The position numbers were made by a program, and so were the translations under genes. From NCBI GenBank assembly GCA_051003695.1, contig JBPCLB010000007.1, forward strand, positions 1-8,159: a stretch of DNA of 8,159 bases, given 5' to 3'. Position 1 is the stretch's first letter, and every line of letters starts with the position of its first letter. Under the pieces are notes generated by a model. It ran no database searches. It was not told the DNA's origin and was given only the letters and a program-made list of their open reading frames with translations. The stretch comes from Gaiella sp051003695 (GTDB lineage Bacteria > Actinomycetota > Thermoleophilia > Gaiellales > Gaiellaceae). Below, one piece after another: positions 6,878-8,159 of this stretch.

Positions 6878-7557
6878 ACAGGACCGGACGATGCGCCTGC
6901 GGCCGTCGCCAGCCGCTTCGCGACGACTCTCGCGAGGGTGGTCGCTTCGGATCGAGGGATGGGGCGCCCGACCGATGTGAACACGATGCCCGTTTGGATA
7001 CGACCCCGCTGAACGACCACGGCGTCGAAGTAGACCGTCGCGGTCGTCGCGCCCGCGGTCAGTCTCGCTACGAGGCGAAAGGCCACCGTCTTCGGTGCGA
7101 GCTTGGGGAAGGCCACGATCTTGGACGAGACGACCTCGATCCGCTGCCCCGTTCCCGCCGAGCGCCGGACGAGTGCCGCGAGGCAGGTTGCCGCCTGCGA
7201 GCCCGTGCCGCGCGCCCACGAGGCGTTCGCCTCTCGCACAGTTCGGTACACCTGGGCTGTCGAGCCGACGGTCACGAGCGCGCCGGTAGCCTGGAGCGTG
7301 AAGTCCGGCGAGGAGGCGTCGCCGGTGATCGTCAGATCGGATTCACGTAGGCTCCGGCACTTCGGGTCGTCCGGAAGCTCCGAATCAGTCTGCCGCCTGG
7401 CGACGAAGCCGGCTCCCAGGTCACCGCGCTGGAGCAGCACCGAGCGAGCACGCGCCTGATCGGCCTTGGTGATCGCCTGCTTGGGCTCGCCCACCGCCTC
7501 CGCGAGCGGCGCCACCGCGAGAGCGACAACGAGGGCGGCGAGCACGGCGGAACGCAT
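6871..7557 (-). CDS. Secreted protein of unknown function
   Basis: I do not recognise this 228-residue protein. It starts with a clear Sec signal: M1-R2, a hydrophobic run at about 4-18 and an Ala-rich cleavage region near residues 19-22 (AEA-V). There is no lipobox cysteine, so it should be exported free rather than as a lipoprotein. The mature part has two cysteines, C67 and C125, that could form one disulfide. It contains a GDLGAGF segment near 45-51 and a C-terminal half of alternating hydrophobic/polar residues suggesting beta strands (VAFRLVARLTAG, TVYFDAVVVQRG). This resembles the general look of small extracellular actinobacterial domains, but I cannot assign a family. The ATG lies three bases after the metH stop, so translation is probably coupled to metH despite no obvious functional link. 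A ten-base hairpin covers its stop codon. Confidence 0.8.
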   Translation of the reverse strand: MRSAVLAALVVALAVAPLAEAVGEPKQAITKADQARARSVLLQRGDLGAGFVARRQTDSELPDDPKCRSLRESDLTITGDASSPDFTLQATGALVTVGSTAQVYRTVREANASWARGTGSQAATCLAALVRRSAGTGQRIEVVSSKIVAFPKLAPKTVAFRLVARLTAGATTATVYFDAVVVQRGRIQTGIVFTSVGRPIPRSEATTLARVVAKRLATAAGASSGPVA

Positions 7558-7560
7558 CGG

Positions 7561-8159
7561 TCAACCCAGTGTAGGGGCCGGACGTGATCGGCCCGCCTGC
7601 GATTTGCCACCGTCGTCGGAATCGGCCCTCGCGGATGTCGAGCTTGCCGAAGAAACCGGCTCGTAGGCGAGGTTCTGACCGAGCCAGCGCTCGGCCTCCG
7701 CAAGCGTCATGCCCTTCCGCTCCGCGTAGTCGGCGACCTGATCCCGACCCACCCGCCCGAGGGCGAAGTAGCGCGCGGCGGGATGGCCGAAGTAGAGCCC
7801 GCTGACGCTGGACGCGGGCAACGACGCGTAGGTCTCGGTCAGCGAGAGTCCAGCATCGGCGGCGCCGAGCAGAGCAAACAGTTGCGGCTTCGAGGAATGG
7901 TCGGGGCAGGCTGGGTACCCGTATGCAGGCCGAATGCCGCGATAGCGCTCCCCGACGAGCTCCTCGGCCGTCAGGTGCTCGTCGGGCGCATACCAGGCAC
8001 GGCGCACTTCGCCGTGTAGCCATTCGGCGAAGGCTTCCGCGAGACGATCCGCGAGCGCCTTCACCATGATCGCCGTATAGTCGTCGCCGGCTGCCTCGGA
8101 TCGACTCGCAAGCTCGTCTGCCCCGTGGATCCCGACCGCAAAGCCGCCGACGTGATCGC
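7561..8159 (-). CDS. metH: Cobalamin-dependent methionine synthase, C-terminal activation domain (partial, 5' part beyond right edge)
   Basis: The last 198 residues of MetH, which transfers a methyl group from methyltetrahydrofolate through methylcobalamin to homocysteine. The visible part is the AdoMet-binding reactivation domain that repairs oxidised cob(II)alamin. It includes DDYTAIMVKALADRLAEAF (visible residues 25-43), the AdoMet-binding signature RPAYGYPACPDH (about 76-87), LTETYASLPASSVSGLYFG, and RDQVADYAERKGM with ERWLGQNLAYEP near the end. The frame enters open at the right edge with two leftover bases. After the conserved end of the domain there is an extra polar tail of about 30 residues rich in Ser, Ala and Asp (SSASSTSARADSDDGG). 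The stop is three bases from the next start, so metH and the secreted-protein gene are likely one transcript. Confidence 0.95.
   Translation of the reverse strand, partial: DHVGGFAVGIHGADELASRSEAAGDDYTAIMVKALADRLAEAFAEWLHGEVRRAWYAPDEHLTAEELVGERYRGIRPAYGYPACPDHSSKPQLFALLGAADAGLSLTETYASLPASSVSGLYFGHPAARYFALGRVGRDQVADYAERKGMTLAEAERWLGQNLAYEPVSSASSTSARADSDDGGKSQAGRSRPAPTLG

Noticed and set aside
7568..7573. TACACT as a -10 box for the secreted-protein gene
   Set aside because: It lies inside the last metH codons, ten bases from the ATG rather than six, with no -35. Coupling to metH explains expression better.
1..8159. CRISPR arrays, tRNA or rRNA genes, insertion sequences, attachment sites
   Set aside because: No regularly spaced repeats, cloverleaf-like segments, transposase or integrase reading frames were found on either strand.

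Overview
The window is GC-rich with very dense coding, and every gene I can support lies on the minus strand. High GC, frequent GTG starts, apparently leaderless promoters, and a zinc-ribbon/nucleotide-cyclase/ATPase giant protein suggest an actinobacterium, perhaps of the Thermoleophilia (Gaiella/Solirubrobacter-like) type. No rRNA or other taxonomic marker is present, so this is inference. I see no tRNA, rRNA, CRISPR array, insertion sequence or prophage gene.

In transcription order (right to left): (1) the C-terminal activation domain of cobalamin-dependent methionine synthase MetH enters from the right edge. (2) Three bases after its stop begins a small secreted protein of unknown function, ending in a strong hairpin. 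(3) An MFS exporter-type gene follows, with its own candidate promoter and a 13-bp palindrome over the expected -35 region. (4) meaB, the GTPase chaperone of B12-dependent methylmalonyl-CoA mutase, again has its own candidate promoter. (5) A threonine ammonia-lyase with a C-terminal ACT domain overlaps the 3' end of meaB by 35 bases. (6) After a 107-base gap with inverted repeats comes a very large gene, at least 1022 codons and running off the left edge. It encodes an N-terminal zinc ribbon, a class III nucleotide cyclase domain, a STAND/AAA-like ATPase and a long helical-repeat region.

The genes share a loose metabolic theme. Threonine ammonia-lyase makes 2-oxobutyrate, which can be oxidised to propionyl-CoA, then methylmalonyl-CoA, and enter the TCA cycle through the mutase that MeaB protects. 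MetH is the other classic B12 enzyme. The mutase itself is not in the window.

The most striking non-coding pattern is that all three genes with their own upstream gap (MFS, meaB, cyclase) start with GTG, lack a Shine-Dalgarno sequence, and have a TANNNT hexamer (TAGCGT, TAGACT, TAGACT) exactly six bases before the start codon. That is the arrangement expected for leaderless transcripts. I do not see a clearly new multi-gene system. The best leads are this promoter pattern, the palindromes next to it, the unusual active-site positions in the cyclase and the threonine ammonia-lyase, and the unrecognised secreted protein.
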